A stretch of 64,000 nt of DNA from Hyphomicrobiales bacterium (GTDB taxonomy: Bacteria > Pseudomonadota > Alphaproteobacteria > Rhizobiales > Xanthobacteraceae). The DNA is taken from the NCBI GenBank assembly GCA_013911975.1, contig JACESF010000001.1:1-64000 (forward strand), in the 5' to 3' direction. Both the position numbers and the translations under genes were made by a program. The notes beneath the pieces are model-generated. The model saw only the letters and a list, made by a program, of their open reading frames with translations. It had not been told where the DNA came from and did no database searches. Shown here one piece after another: positions 9,183 to 20,375 of the stretch. Position 1 is the stretch's first letter; the number at the start of each line of letters is the position of its first letter.

Positions 9183-10364
9183 ATGAGCCTGCATGCCCGT
9201 GCCTATCTCGATCACAATGCCACGTCCCCGCTGCGCGCGGAGGCCCGTGCGGCGATGCTGGACCTGCTGGACGCGCCCGGCAATCCTTCTTCCGTGCACG
9301 CGGAGGGGCGCGCCGCCCGCGCCCGCGTGGAGCGCGCGCGCGAGGAGGTGGCGGCCCTGTGCGGCGCGCCGCGCGCCGGGGTGGTGTTCACCTCCGGCGC
9401 CACCGAGGCCAACGCCCTGGTGCTGCACCCGCACCTCGACATCGCCGGGCGGCCGGTTTCTTGCGACGTTCTTCTCACGAATGCCGCCGAGCATCTCTCC
9501 GTTCTGCGGGGGCACCGCTTCGCGCCGGAAGCCGTGGAGCTTCTGCCGGTGGATGCCGAGGGGCGGATTCGCCTGGACGCGCTGGAAGATGCGCTGGCTC
9601 GGCACGGGCGGGAGGGACGGCGCGCCCTCGTCTCCCTCATGGCGGCCAACAACGAGACCGGCGTGGTCCAGCCGGTGGCGGAGGCGGCGCGCCTCGCCGC
9701 CGTCCATGGCGCGATCACCCATTGCGACGCCGTGCAGGCCGCCGGACGCCTTCCGCTCGACCCGGACGCGCTTCCCGTGGACTTCCTCACCCTCTCCGCC
9801 CACAAGCTGGGCGGGCCCCAGGGCGCCGGGGCTCTAGTGGCGCGCCACGCGGACAGCCGCGTGCGCGCGGCCCTCATTCCCGGCGGCGGGCAGGAGCGTG
9901 GCCGGCGCGGCGGAACCGAGAATGTGGCGGCCATCGTCGGCTTCGGCGCGGCGGCCGCAGCGGCGCGAGAGGGGAGAGATGCGGAGGCGGCACGCCTGTC
10001 GGGCTTGCGTGATCGCCTGGAACAGGAGATTGTGCGCCGCATCCAGGAAGCGCGGATCGTAGGGGGAGGCGCTCAGCGTCTGCCGAACACGTCGTGCGTG
10101 ATTTTCGCCGGATTGAAGGCCGAAACCCTGGTGATCGCGCTCGATCTCGCCCATGTGTCCGTCAGCGCGGGGTCCGCCTGCTCGTCGGGCAAGGTGGGCG
10201 CGTCGCATGTGCTGACCGCCATGGGCTTTCCGCCCGAGGCGGCGGGCGCGGCGATCCGGTTCTCGCTCGGCTGGTCGAGCACGCCGGAGGATGTGGACCT
10301 GGCCCTCGCCGCTCTGGAGCGCGTGGTGCCCCAGGTGAGGAGCCGCGCGGCGCGCGCGGCATGA
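9183..10364 (+). CDS. Cysteine desulfurase, IscS/NifS type (first suf operon gene)
   Basis: This PLP enzyme takes sulfur from cysteine for Fe-S cluster assembly. The 393 residues include the fold-type I pattern YLDHNATSPL at the N-terminus, GATEANAL near 73, and the PLP lysine K208 in SAHKLGG. The active cysteine is C333 in SAGSACSSGKV, the long-loop group I (IscS/NifS) arrangement, unlike the SufS encoded later. The ATG at 9183 was preferred over an upstream in-frame start at 9120 because the extra residues are not family-like. It opens the suf operon; sufB follows after 125 bases. No rrf2-type regulator gene precedes it. Confidence 0.93.
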   Translation: MSLHARAYLDHNATSPLRAEARAAMLDLLDAPGNPSSVHAEGRAARARVERAREEVAALCGAPRAGVVFTSGATEANALVLHPHLDIAGRPVSCDVLLTNAAEHLSVLRGHRFAPEAVELLPVDAEGRIRLDALEDALARHGREGRRALVSLMAANNETGVVQPVAEAARLAAVHGAITHCDAVQAAGRLPLDPDALPVDFLTLSAHKLGGPQGAGALVARHADSRVRAALIPGGGQERGRRGGTENVAAIVGFGAAAAAAREGRDAEAARLSGLRDRLEQEIVRRIQEARIVGGGAQRLPNTSCVIFAGLKAETLVIALDLAHVSVSAGSACSSGKVGASHVLTAMGFPPEAAGAAIRFSLGWSSTPEDVDLALAALERVVPQVRSRAARAA

Positions 10365-10489
10365 TGCGGGCCGCCTGAGGCGGCCGGCGCCGGGCCGCGT
10401 CCCGTGGGGGGCGCAGCCTGCGGCGCGTGTTTTGAGTTGGACGAACTTGACCCGCGGGCCTTGACCCCGCGCGGGAGAGGAGAAGAGAG

Positions 10490-11959
<1,470 letters not shown>

Positions 11960-12068
11960 CGCCCGCGCCGCCCGGCCCGCGCCGATGCGGGCCGCACCTC
12001 AGGATTATCGCGCCCGTGCCCCGCACTGCCGGACGAGCCGGGCGCTGAAGCACAGAACGGACAAGACC

Positions 12069-12824
12069 ATGGCCCTGCTCGAAATCAAGAACCTGCACGC
12101 GAAGATCGAGGACAACGAAATCCTGCGCGGCCTGAACCTCACGGTAAATCCCGGCGAGGTGCATGCCATCATGGGGCCGAACGGCTCCGGCAAGTCCACC
12201 CTCTCCTATGTGCTCGCGGGCAAGTCCGACTATGAGGTCACGGACGGCGAGGCGCTGCTGGATGGCCAGGACCTTTTGGAGATGGACCCGGACGCACGCG
12301 CCGCGGCGGGCGTGTTCCTGGCCTTCCAATACCCCATCGAAATCCCCGGCGTCGCCACCATGACCTTCCTGCGCACCGCCATGAACGCGCAGCGCAAGGC
12401 GCGCGGCGAGGACGAGCTGTCCACCCCCGATTTCCTGCGCCTCGTGAAGGAGCATGCGGGCCGGCTCGGCATCTCCCAGGAGATGCTGCGGCGTGGCGTC
12501 AATGTGGGCTTCTCCGGCGGCGAGAAGAAGCGCAACGAAATCCTCCAGATGACGCTGCTCCAGCCGAAGCTCTGCATCCTGGACGAGACCGATTCCGGCC
12601 TCGACATCGACGCGCTGAAGGTGGTGTCCGAGGGCGTGAACGCGCTCCGCTCGCCCGAGCGCGGCATGGTGGTCATCACCCATTACCAGCGCCTGCTGAA
12701 CCACATCGTGCCGGATGTGGTGCACGTGATGCACAAGGGCCGCATCGTGCGCACCGGCGGCAAGGAACTGGCGCTGGAGCTGGAAGCCTCGGGCTATGCC
12801 GGCTACGGCCAGGACGCGGCGTGA
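12069..12824 (+). CDS. sufC: Fe-S assembly ATPase SufC
   Basis: SufC is a cytoplasmic ABC-type ATPase that drives conformational change of SufB-SufD. The 251 residues have Walker A GPNGSGKST at 36-44, the Q-loop (FLAFQYPIEIPG, typical of SufC), the signature FSGGEKKRNEI and Walker B LCILDETDSGLD. There are no membrane segments, as expected. The start at 12069 (MALLEIKNLHA) is the family start. It lies 109 bases after sufB and is followed by sufD after 10 bases. Confidence 0.97.
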   Translation: MALLEIKNLHAKIEDNEILRGLNLTVNPGEVHAIMGPNGSGKSTLSYVLAGKSDYEVTDGEALLDGQDLLEMDPDARAAAGVFLAFQYPIEIPGVATMTFLRTAMNAQRKARGEDELSTPDFLRLVKEHAGRLGISQEMLRRGVNVGFSGGEKKRNEILQMTLLQPKLCILDETDSGLDIDALKVVSEGVNALRSPERGMVVITHYQRLLNHIVPDVVHVMHKGRIVRTGGKELALELEASGYAGYGQDAA

Positions 12825-12834
12825 GGACGGAGCG

Positions 12835-14166
12835 ATGAACGTCCAGAACCAGATCCCGCGCACCGCCGCCGAGCAGGCGCTGCTGGGCCTTCTCGACCAG
12901 AGAGACGGGGCGGACGGCGCCCTGTCCGGCCGGCTGGGCGAACTGCGCCGCGCGGCGCGCGACGCCTTCGCCGCCCACGGCCTGCCCCACCGCCGGGTGG
13001 AGGAATGGAAATATACCGATCTGCGCGCCCTTCTGCGCAGCGCGGCGCCCCTCGCCGCGCCGCTGGACGCGGCGGCGGAGGCCGAGGGTAAGTTCCGCGC
13101 GGTGGATTTCCCCGGCGCGCGGCGCATCCTGTTCGTGAACGGGCAGCTCTCCCGCGCCCATTCGGACCTCGCGGGCCTCGAGCCCGGCCTGACCGTGGTG
13201 CCGCTGGCGAGCGCGCTCGCGGGAGGCAAGGGTGCGGTGGAGAAGCTCGGCACCCTGGCGCCCCAGCGCTATGACGGCGTGCTGGCGCTCAACACGGCGC
13301 TCGCCGACGAGGGCCTGGTGATCCGCGTGGAAGCGGGGGCGATCCTCGAACGCCCGCTGCACGTGGCCCACGTCTTCACCCTGGACGCGCCCGCCGCCAC
13401 CTTCACCCGCCGCCTGCTGGACGTGGGCGCGGGCGCCCGCTTCACGCTGGTGGAGAGCTTCCAGGGCCGCGCGGGCGTCGCCTATCAGGTGAACGACGCG
13501 CTGGAGCTGTTCGCGGCGGACGAGGCGCATGTGGATTATGTGCGCCTCCAGGAGGAGAGCGCCCAGGCGCTGCACTTCGCGACCCTGATGGCCGAGACCG
13601 GCCACAAGACGCAATTGCACACCTTCTCGCTCACCACCGGCGCGCTCGCCTCGCGGGTCAGCCTCTACGGCCGCTTCGCCGGCACCCATGCCCATGCGGG
13701 CCTGCGCGGCGCGACCCTGCTGAAGGACCGGCAGCACGCGGACATCACCCTGCTGCTGGACCATGCGGTGGCCGATTGCGAGAGCCGCGAACTGTTCAAG
13801 ACCGTCCTCGCCGACGAGGCGCACGGCGTGTTCCAGGGCAAGATCGTGGTGCGCCCCGACGCCCAGAAGACCGACGGGCGCATGATGAGCCAGGCCCTGC
13901 TGCTCGGCGAGACCGCCGAGATGGACAACAAGCCCGAGCTTGAGATCTTCGCCGACGACGTGCAGTGCGGCCACGGCGCCACGGCGGGGGATCTCAACGA
14001 GGATCTGCTGTTCTACCTGATGGCGCGCGGCATCCCCGCCAAGGAGGCCGAGGGCCTGCTGATCCAGGCTTTCGTGGGCGAGGCCATCGAGTTCGTGGAG
14101 GACGAGGGCCTGCGCGAGGCGCTCATCGCCCGGGCCGAGGACTGGCTGAAGGCCCGCGCGGGCTGA
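12835..14166 (+). CDS. sufD: Fe-S cluster assembly protein SufD
   Basis: SufD is the structural partner of SufB in the SufBC2D scaffold and helps iron entry. The 443 residues have the N-terminal helical region with GLPHRRVEEWKYTDLR (a SufD hallmark), the beta-helix, and the C-terminal block FQGKIVVRPDAQKTDGRM with the conserved CGHGATAGDL. The ATG at 12835 is preferred over a longer frame from 12796 because it has a GAGGACGGAG site and lies 10 bases after sufC. Confidence 0.96.
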   Translation: MNVQNQIPRTAAEQALLGLLDQRDGADGALSGRLGELRRAARDAFAAHGLPHRRVEEWKYTDLRALLRSAAPLAAPLDAAAEAEGKFRAVDFPGARRILFVNGQLSRAHSDLAGLEPGLTVVPLASALAGGKGAVEKLGTLAPQRYDGVLALNTALADEGLVIRVEAGAILERPLHVAHVFTLDAPAATFTRRLLDVGAGARFTLVESFQGRAGVAYQVNDALELFAADEAHVDYVRLQEESAQALHFATLMAETGHKTQLHTFSLTTGALASRVSLYGRFAGTHAHAGLRGATLLKDRQHADITLLLDHAVADCESRELFKTVLADEAHGVFQGKIVVRPDAQKTDGRMMSQALLLGETAEMDNKPELEIFADDVQCGHGATAGDLNEDLLFYLMARGIPAKEAEGLLIQAFVGEAIEFVEDEGLREALIARAEDWLKARAG

Positions 14167-14189
14167 GCTCGCGTCGTCGCACGGGTGCC

Positions 14190-14314
14190 GTCATGGCCGG
14201 GCCGATGTCCCGGAGCGGACCTCGCGGATGCGCGGGGTCCGGCCATCCATGACGGTCCGTGAGGTCGGCGCGTGAAGGATAGGCGTGGATGTCCGGGACA
14301 CGCCCGGGCATGAC
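14190..14314. repeat. Dispersed palindromic repeat, diverged copy
   Basis: This fills the sufD-sufS gap. It begins GTCATGGCCGGGCC and ends CGGGCATGAC, so the two ends pair as an imperfect inverted repeat. It is the same family as the elements at 21848-22990, 44189-44283 and 58057-58150. Confidence 0.8.
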
Positions 14315-14344
14315 GATTGCTCTGATCGTTGGATGCACGAATCC

Positions 14345-15592
14345 ATGACCCAATATGAATCATCCGTTGCCGAGGCCCCGTTCGACCTCGAAGCCGTGCG
14401 CGCCGACTTTCCGGCCCTGTCTCTGGAAGTGAACGGCCACCCGCTCACCTATCTGGACAATGCCGCCTCGGCCCAGAAGCCGCGCCAGGTGCTGGACCGG
14501 ATGCGCACCGCCTATGAGCGGGAATATTCCAACGTCCATCGCGGCCTGCATTATCTCGCCAATGCCGCGACCGAAGGCTTCGAGCACGCCCGCGAGACGG
14601 TGCGCGCGTTCCTGAACGCCGCCTCGGTGGACGAGGTCATCTTCACCCGCTCGGGCACGGGCGGCATCAATCTGGTGGCCAATTCGCTGGGCCAGTCCAT
14701 GGGCGAGGGCGACGAGATCGTGCTCTCCATCATGGAGCACCATTCCAACATCGTGCCCTGGCATTTCCTGCGCGAGCGCAAGGGCGCGGTGATCAAGTGG
14801 GCGCCGGTGCACGAGGACGGCTCGTTCGACCTCGATGCCTTCAAGGCGCTGCTCACGCCCCGCACCAAGGTGGTGGCCATCACCCACATGTCCAACGTGC
14901 TCGGCACGGTGACGCCGGTGAAGGAGATCGTCGCGGCGGCCCATGCGGTGGGCGCCAAGGTGCTGGTGGACGGCTGCCAGGGTGCGGTCCACATGCCCGT
15001 GGACGTGCGCGACCTCGACGTGGATTTCTACGCCGTCACCGGCCACAAGCTCTACGGCCCCACGGGCATCGGCGTGCTCTACGGCAAGCGCGACCTGCTG
15101 GCCGAGATGCCGCCCTATGAGGGCGGCGGCGAGATGATCCGCGAGGTGAGCGAGACCCGCGTCACCTATGCCGCGCCGCCCCACCGCTTCGAGGCGGGCA
15201 CGCCCGCCATCGTGGAGGCCATCGGCCTCGGCGCCGCGCTGGACTACATGACCGGCGTCGGCCGCGCGCGCATCGCGGCGCAGGAGCACGCCATCTCCGC
15301 CTATGCCCATGAGCGGCTCGGCGCCATGAACAGCCTACGCATCATCGGCACGGCGGCGACGAAGGGCGCCATCCTCTCCTTCGAGATGAAGGGCGCCCAT
15401 CCCCACGACGTGGCGACCATTCTCGACCGGTATGGCGTGGCGGTTCGGGCGGGCACCCATTGCGCCCAGCCTCTTCTCGCCCGATATGGAGCGACGGCGA
15501 CCTGTCGCGCATCATTCGCATTCTATAATAGCCGCGCCGACGTGGATCGCCTTGCACAGGCGCTCCTGAAGGCGCAGGATTTGTTCGCATGA
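14345..15592 (+). CDS. sufS: Cysteine desulfurase SufS
   Basis: SufS is a group II PLP cysteine desulfurase that feeds sulfur to the SufBCD scaffold. The 415 residues contain TYLDNAASAQKP near 35, NVHRGLHYLA, PLP lysine K235 in VTGHKLYGPTG, and the active cysteine C373 in RAGTHCAQPLL. The ATG at 14345 (MTQYESS) gives the usual length; longer readings run into the repeat at 14190-14314. Its stop overlaps the sufT start by ATGA. A sufE-type activator is not present nearby. Confidence 0.95.
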   Translation: MTQYESSVAEAPFDLEAVRADFPALSLEVNGHPLTYLDNAASAQKPRQVLDRMRTAYEREYSNVHRGLHYLANAATEGFEHARETVRAFLNAASVDEVIFTRSGTGGINLVANSLGQSMGEGDEIVLSIMEHHSNIVPWHFLRERKGAVIKWAPVHEDGSFDLDAFKALLTPRTKVVAITHMSNVLGTVTPVKEIVAAAHAVGAKVLVDGCQGAVHMPVDVRDLDVDFYAVTGHKLYGPTGIGVLYGKRDLLAEMPPYEGGGEMIREVSETRVTYAAPPHRFEAGTPAIVEAIGLGAALDYMTGVGRARIAAQEHAISAYAHERLGAMNSLRIIGTAATKGAILSFEMKGAHPHDVATILDRYGVAVRAGTHCAQPLLARYGATATCRASFAFYNSRADVDRLAQALLKAQDLFA

Positions 15593-15960
15593 CCGAAACC
15601 GACCTTGAGACTCCGAACGCCCCGGCGATCGTTTCGCAGATCCCGGAAGCGGAGCTGAACCGGCTCACCGACGACATCGTCGGTGCGCTGAAGACCGTCT
15701 ATGACCCGGAAATCCCGGTGGACATCTATGAGCTGGGGCTCATCTACAAGGTGGACATCGCGGATGACCGCTCGGTCGCGGTGGAAATGACGCTCACCAC
15801 CCCCAATTGCCCGGCCGCCGCCGAGCTTCCGGGCATGGTGGAGAATGCCGTGGCCTCCGTGGCGGGCGTGGGCGGGGTCAGCGTGGACATCACCTTCGAC
15901 CCGCCGTGGGATCAGGGCCGCATGTCCGAGGAAGCGCGGGCCACCCTCAATCTGTGGTGA
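15589..15960 (+). CDS. sufT: SUF system assembly protein SufT (DUF59/PaaD-like)
   Basis: This is a 123-residue MIP18/DUF59 protein that assists Fe-S maturation or transfer. The core motif DPEIPVDIYELGLIY lies near residues 36-50, followed by TTPNCPAAAELPGMVE with the conserved cysteine. The N-terminal ~25 residues are a polar extension common in alphaproteobacterial copies. Translation is probably coupled to sufS (ATGA overlap). It is the last gene of the operon here; an A-type carrier gene (sufA), which often follows in Rhizobiales, is absent. Confidence 0.9.
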   Translation: MTETDLETPNAPAIVSQIPEAELNRLTDDIVGALKTVYDPEIPVDIYELGLIYKVDIADDRSVAVEMTLTTPNCPAAAELPGMVENAVASVAGVGGVSVDITFDPPWDQGRMSEEARATLNLW

Positions 15961-15990
15961 GATCGTCTCGTCGGCGCCGGATCGGCGTCG

Positions 15991-16701
15991 TCAGTCGCGC
16001 CATGCCGTCACCAGCGCCGCCGCTTCCCCGCGCGGGTCCGCCGCGCGCATGATTCCGCCCATCACCGCCACGCCCCCCACGCCCGCCCGGCGGCAGGAGG
16101 CGATGGTCTCCCGGTCCACCCCGCCCAAGGCGAGGAGGGGGACCCGGCAGGCGGCCACCAGGCGTGAAAGCCCCGCCTCTTCCAGCGCCGGGCCGTAGCC
16201 CGGCTTCGAGGCCGTCTCGAAGGCGGGACCGGCCACCACATAGTCGACGAGTGCCTGATCCGCCCCTGCCGCTTCCTCCAGCGTGTGGATCGACAGGCCG
16301 ATCAGTGCGTCTGTGCCCATCACCGTGCGGGCTTCCGCTGCGTCCGCGCCCGCCGCCAGATGGACGCCGTCCGCGCCCGCCACGCGGGCGAGGGCAGGGG
16401 TGCCGTGGAGCATCACGCGCGCGCCGAACGGCCGGGCCGCGTCCTTCAGCACCGCCACCAGGGCCGCCTGCTCGGCTTCGGGCAGGTCCTTCTCCCGCAC
16501 GCTCGCCCAGCGCACCCCCCCGGCAAAGGCGGCGGCGGCCACCTGCGCCAGCGGCGCGCGGGCCTGGGCCCGGTCGGTGATGAGCAGAAGGGGAGGGACG
16601 GGCAGCACGGCACTCTTCCTCACAAGGGAGGCTCCAGCTTTGCCGCGCCCCTCTGCCGTGGGCAAGGGGCCGCGCCGCCGCATTTCGCCTTGGAGGCGCA
16701 T
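15991..16701 (-). CDS. thiE: Thiamine-phosphate synthase
   Basis: ThiE joins HMP-pyrophosphate and thiazole phosphate. Visible TIM-barrel motifs are LLLITDRAQ, WASVREKDLP (the R-x-K phosphate site), GADGVHLAAGAD, IGLSIHTLEEA, YVVAGPAFETASKPG and LLALGGVDRE. The listed start gives 236 residues; a GTG at 16608 would give 205 and remove a non-conserved, proline/arginine-rich leader, so the real start may be there. It is on the same strand as thiOSG but is separated from them by the opposing TDT gene, so it probably has its own promoter and is not under the riboswitch at 20190. Confidence 0.88.
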   Translation of the reverse strand: MRLQGEMRRRGPLPTAEGRGKAGASLVRKSAVLPVPPLLLITDRAQARAPLAQVAAAAFAGGVRWASVREKDLPEAEQAALVAVLKDAARPFGARVMLHGTPALARVAGADGVHLAAGADAAEARTVMGTDALIGLSIHTLEEAAGADQALVDYVVAGPAFETASKPGYGPALEEAGLSRLVAACRVPLLALGGVDRETIASCRRAGVGGVAVMGGIMRAADPRGEAAALVTAWRD

Positions 16702-16768
16702 CCAAGCGGCGATAGCTTACCTCCCGCCTGCCGGGGGGCCGGTGGCGTGCTTCTGGAGATAAAAGATC

Positions 16769-17941
16769 TTGGCCGACACCGTGTCCACCGCGCCGCGCAG
16801 CGGCCCTGCGCCCGCCGGCGATTTCAAGGAAATGATCCGCCAGTTCACGCCCAACTGGTTCGGCGCCACCATGGGCACCGGCGTCCTGGCGCTGGCGCTC
16901 AATCAGTTCCCGGTGGAGATCCCGATCCTGCATGTGATCGGGCGCATGCTCTGGATGTTCAACATCGCGCTCTTCATCCTGTTCGCCTGCATGTACGCGG
17001 CACGTTGGATCTTCTTCTTCGACGGGGCGAAGCGCATCTTCCAGCATCCCGTCGTGTCCATGTTCTTCGGCACTATCCCCATGGGCCTCGCCACCATCAT
17101 CAACGGCTTCGTGGCGTTCGGCATCCCGCTCTGGGGCGAGCCGGCGCTGCAGATCGCCCATGTGCTGTGGTGGATCGACGTGGCCATGGCGGTGGCCTGC
17201 GGGTTGCTCATCCCCTTCCTGATGTTCACGCGCCAGGACCACAGCCTGGAGAAGATGACCGCCGTCTGGCTGCTGCCCATCGTGGCGGCCGAGGTGGCGG
17301 CGGCGAGCGGCGCGCTGCTCGTGACCCATCTCGGGCCGGAGGAGGGCTATGCGGTGCACATCATCAGCTATGCCCTGTGGGCCTTCTCGGTGCCGCTGGC
17401 CATGAGCATCCTGGTCATCCTGCTGCTGCGGCTCATCCTCTACAAGCTGCCCAACCGGGACATGGCCGCCTCGGGCTGGCTGGCGCTCGGCCCCATCGGC
17501 ACGGGCTCCCTCGGCCTGCTTCTTTTGGGCGGCAACGCGCCGGCCATCTTCGGCAGCCATGGCCTTGCCGCCGTGGGCGATGCCGGGCTGGGCATCGGCA
17601 TCATCGGCGGGGTCATCCTGTGGGGCTACGGCCTGTGGTGGATGATGCTCGCGGTGCTCAAGACGGTGCGCTACGCCCGCGAGGGCCTGCCGTTCAACAT
17701 CGGCTGGTGGGCCTTCACCTTCCCACTGGGCGTCTATTCGCTGGCGACGCTGACGCTGGGCCGCATGACGGGATTCGGCTTCTTCACCGCGTTCGGGGGC
17801 GTGCTGGTGGTGTGCCTCGCGGCCTTCTGGTGCGTGGTCATGACCCGCACCCTGCACGGCGCCTGGCGCGGCTATCTCTTCTTCTCGCCCTGCCTCGTCT
17901 CGGGCGTCGCGCCCATCGAGACGGGCGCGAAGAAGATCTGA
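16769..17941 (+). CDS. TDT-family (TehA/Mae1/SLAC1-like) transporter
   Basis: This is a 390-residue inner-membrane protein with about ten hydrophobic segments. The N-terminal FTPNWFGATMGTGVLALAL is the TDT family signature, in which MGTG lies at the start of the first helix. Family members carry dicarboxylates, tellurite or chloride, or export sulfite; the substrate here is undecided. It starts with TTG at 16769 behind a TTCTGGAGAT site. It runs against the thi genes and sits between thiG and thiE, so it breaks an otherwise usual thiamine operon. A hairpin at 17948-17969 separates it from thiG. Confidence 0.85.
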   Translation: MADTVSTAPRSGPAPAGDFKEMIRQFTPNWFGATMGTGVLALALNQFPVEIPILHVIGRMLWMFNIALFILFACMYAARWIFFFDGAKRIFQHPVVSMFFGTIPMGLATIINGFVAFGIPLWGEPALQIAHVLWWIDVAMAVACGLLIPFLMFTRQDHSLEKMTAVWLLPIVAAEVAAASGALLVTHLGPEEGYAVHIISYALWAFSVPLAMSILVILLLRLILYKLPNRDMAASGWLALGPIGTGSLGLLLLGGNAPAIFGSHGLAAVGDAGLGIGIIGGVILWGYGLWWMMLAVLKTVRYAREGLPFNIGWWAFTFPLGVYSLATLTLGRMTGFGFFTAFGGVLVVCLAAFWCVVMTRTLHGAWRGYLFFSPCLVSGVAPIETGAKKI

Positions 17942-17947
17942 CGGGCG

Positions 17948-17969
17948 GGGCGCGGCCCCCGCCGCGCCC
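17948..17969. terminator. Possible bidirectional terminator hairpin
   Basis: An 8-bp GC stem (GGGCGCGG/CCGCGCCC) with a 6-base loop lies between the converging TDT and thiG stops. It lacks a T-tract, so it is only a candidate. Confidence 0.4.
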
Positions 17970-18776
<807 letters not shown>

Positions 18777-18992
18777 TCAGCCGCCCTGCCGCGCCTGGAT
18801 GATTTCCACGCTGTCCCCGGCGGAGAGGGGGTGCTCGGCCCAGCGGGCGCGGGGCACCACCGCCCCGTTCACCGCCACGGCGATGCCCCGGCGGGCGGGA
18901 TCCACCCCCTTGGCGTCCAGGAGCTGGGCGATGGTGGCGGCGGGAAGCTCTTCCGGCGCGCCGTTGACGCGCAGGGGGAGGGGAGTGGTCAT
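18777..18992 (-). CDS. thiS: Sulfur-carrier protein ThiS
   Basis: This is a 71-residue ubiquitin-like sulfur carrier. It ends in the diagnostic Gly-Gly (ARQGG), the site of thiocarboxylate formation. Family features are VNGAPEELPA, GIAVAVNGAVVPRARW and a PLSAGDSVEII stretch before the tail. It starts 6 bases after the thiO stop. Confidence 0.95.
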   Translation of the reverse strand: MTTPLPLRVNGAPEELPAATIAQLLDAKGVDPARRGIAVAVNGAVVPRARWAEHPLSAGDSVEIIQARQGG

Positions 18993-18998
18993 GGCCGG

Positions 18999-20186
18999 CT
19001 ACTCCGCCGCCGCGCGGGGCTGGAAGCGGTCCGCGCCGAACGCCGCCGCCAGCGGGTGGGTGCGGCCGGACAGGACAAGCTCGACGATGGCCTGGGTGGT
19101 GACGGGCAGGAGCAGGATGCCGTTGCGGTGGTGGCCGGTGGCATAGACCAGCCCGTCCACCTCGCTGGCCCCCAGGATGGGCGCGTCGTCGCGGCTGCCG
19201 GGGCGGAAGCCCACCCATTGCTCCAGGATCGGCAATTCCTCGATGGTCGGCACCGCCCGCCAGGCATGGGTGAGCAGCGCGAGCTGCCCGCCGGCGGTGA
19301 GGGTCGTGTCGAACCCCTTCTCCTCCACCGTCGCGCCGAGGATGAGCCGCCCGTCGGCGCGGGGCACCAGATAGATGCCCGGCCCCCAGACCACATGGGA
19401 GAGGAGGGGCGCGGCCGGGTCCATCTGGAGCGCCAGCATCTGCCCTTTCACTGGCCGCACGGGCAGGGGGCGGGCCGGGGCCACATCCACCCCGCGCGAC
19501 CAGGCGCCGGCAGCGAGGATGACCACATCCGCCTCGTGCAGGACGCCGTTCACCTCCACGCCACGGGCCTTTCCGCCACTCGTGGCGACGCGTGAAACCG
19601 GCGCGTTCTCATGGACTTGCGCCCCGGCGGCGGCACAGGCGGCCAGCAAAGCGGTGGTCACGAGGCGGTTGTCCGCCTGATGGTCCTCGGGACACCAGAG
19701 GGCGCCCGAGATGCGGTCCGCCAGATGCGGCTCGCGGCGCCGCGCCTCGGCGGGGGTGAGCCAGTCCACCGGCAGGCCCAGCTTCTTCTGGAAGGCATGC
19801 TGGTGGCGCAGCTTGGCCGCGTCGTCGGCGGTCGGCGCCACCACGAGCGTCCCGCTCTCCCGGTAGCCCACATCGAGGCCGGACGCCTTTTCCAGCGCGT
19901 CCGCGAAGCCGGGCCAGAGGCGCTGGCTTTCCCGGTTGAGGTCGAGAAGGGTTTCCTCGCCGGGCTCGGCCTCCGCGCAGGCGGCCAGCATTCCGGCGGC
20001 CGCATGGCTGGCGCCGCGCCCCGGAATTCCGGCGTCGAACATCTCCACGGCGCAGCCGGCCTCGGCCAGTTGCCAGCCGATGGCGAGCCCGATGACACCG
20101 CCGCCCGCGATCGCCACGCGCGGCTTCGCAGCGCCGGAGGCGGGAAGGGGGAAAGACATGAATGGGGACGACAAGCTTCCGCTCAT
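18999..20186 (-). CDS. thiO: Glycine oxidase
   Basis: ThiO is an FAD oxidase that makes iminoglycine (dehydroglycine) for thiazole synthesis. The N-terminal FAD motif is VAIAGGGVIGLAIGWQLA, with GAGHAAAGMLA-like SHAAAGMLA downstream and the C-terminal VGFRPGSRDDAPILGA and GHHRNGILLLPVT. Two ATG starts compete. The one at 20186 gives 395 residues and has a strong GGGAGGAG site 6 bases away that lies at the end of the riboswitch. The one at 20159 lacks such a site. The longer form was chosen. Confidence 0.93.
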   Translation of the reverse strand: MSGSLSSPFMSFPLPASGAAKPRVAIAGGGVIGLAIGWQLAEAGCAVEMFDAGIPGRGASHAAAGMLAACAEAEPGEETLLDLNRESQRLWPGFADALEKASGLDVGYRESGTLVVAPTADDAAKLRHQHAFQKKLGLPVDWLTPAEARRREPHLADRISGALWCPEDHQADNRLVTTALLAACAAAGAQVHENAPVSRVATSGGKARGVEVNGVLHEADVVILAAGAWSRGVDVAPARPLPVRPVKGQMLALQMDPAAPLLSHVVWGPGIYLVPRADGRLILGATVEEKGFDTTLTAGGQLALLTHAWRAVPTIEELPILEQWVGFRPGSRDDAPILGASEVDGLVYATGHHRNGILLLPVTTQAIVELVLSGRTHPLAAAFGADRFQPRAAAE

Positions 20187-20189
20187 CGG

Positions 20190-20270
20190 CTCCTCCCTAC
20201 GCTGGTATGATCCAGACAGGTTCGATGGGTATGATCTCAGCCGCGCATGACGCGCGGCACCCCAGGCCGT
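20190..20270 (-). promoter_or_regulatory. TPP riboswitch (thi box) upstream of thiO
   Basis: On the minus strand the element reads GGGGTGCC, then the P3 hairpin, then CTGAGA (20240-20235), then ACCTG, CTGGAT, ACCAGCG and TAGGGAGG. These are the conserved pieces of the thiamine pyrophosphate aptamer. Its 3' end overlaps the GGGAGGAG ribosome-binding site of the thiO start at 20186, which suggests control of translation by hiding the site. Confidence 0.93.
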
Positions 20271-20375
20271 CAAGTCATTATCGCCGCTCCATGGTGAGAC
20301 GGCAAGGAAAACCCGATCCCCGCCCCCTCCGCGCCCTGCGGCTGACAGGCGCGCCGCAGCTTGTATAAATCGGGG

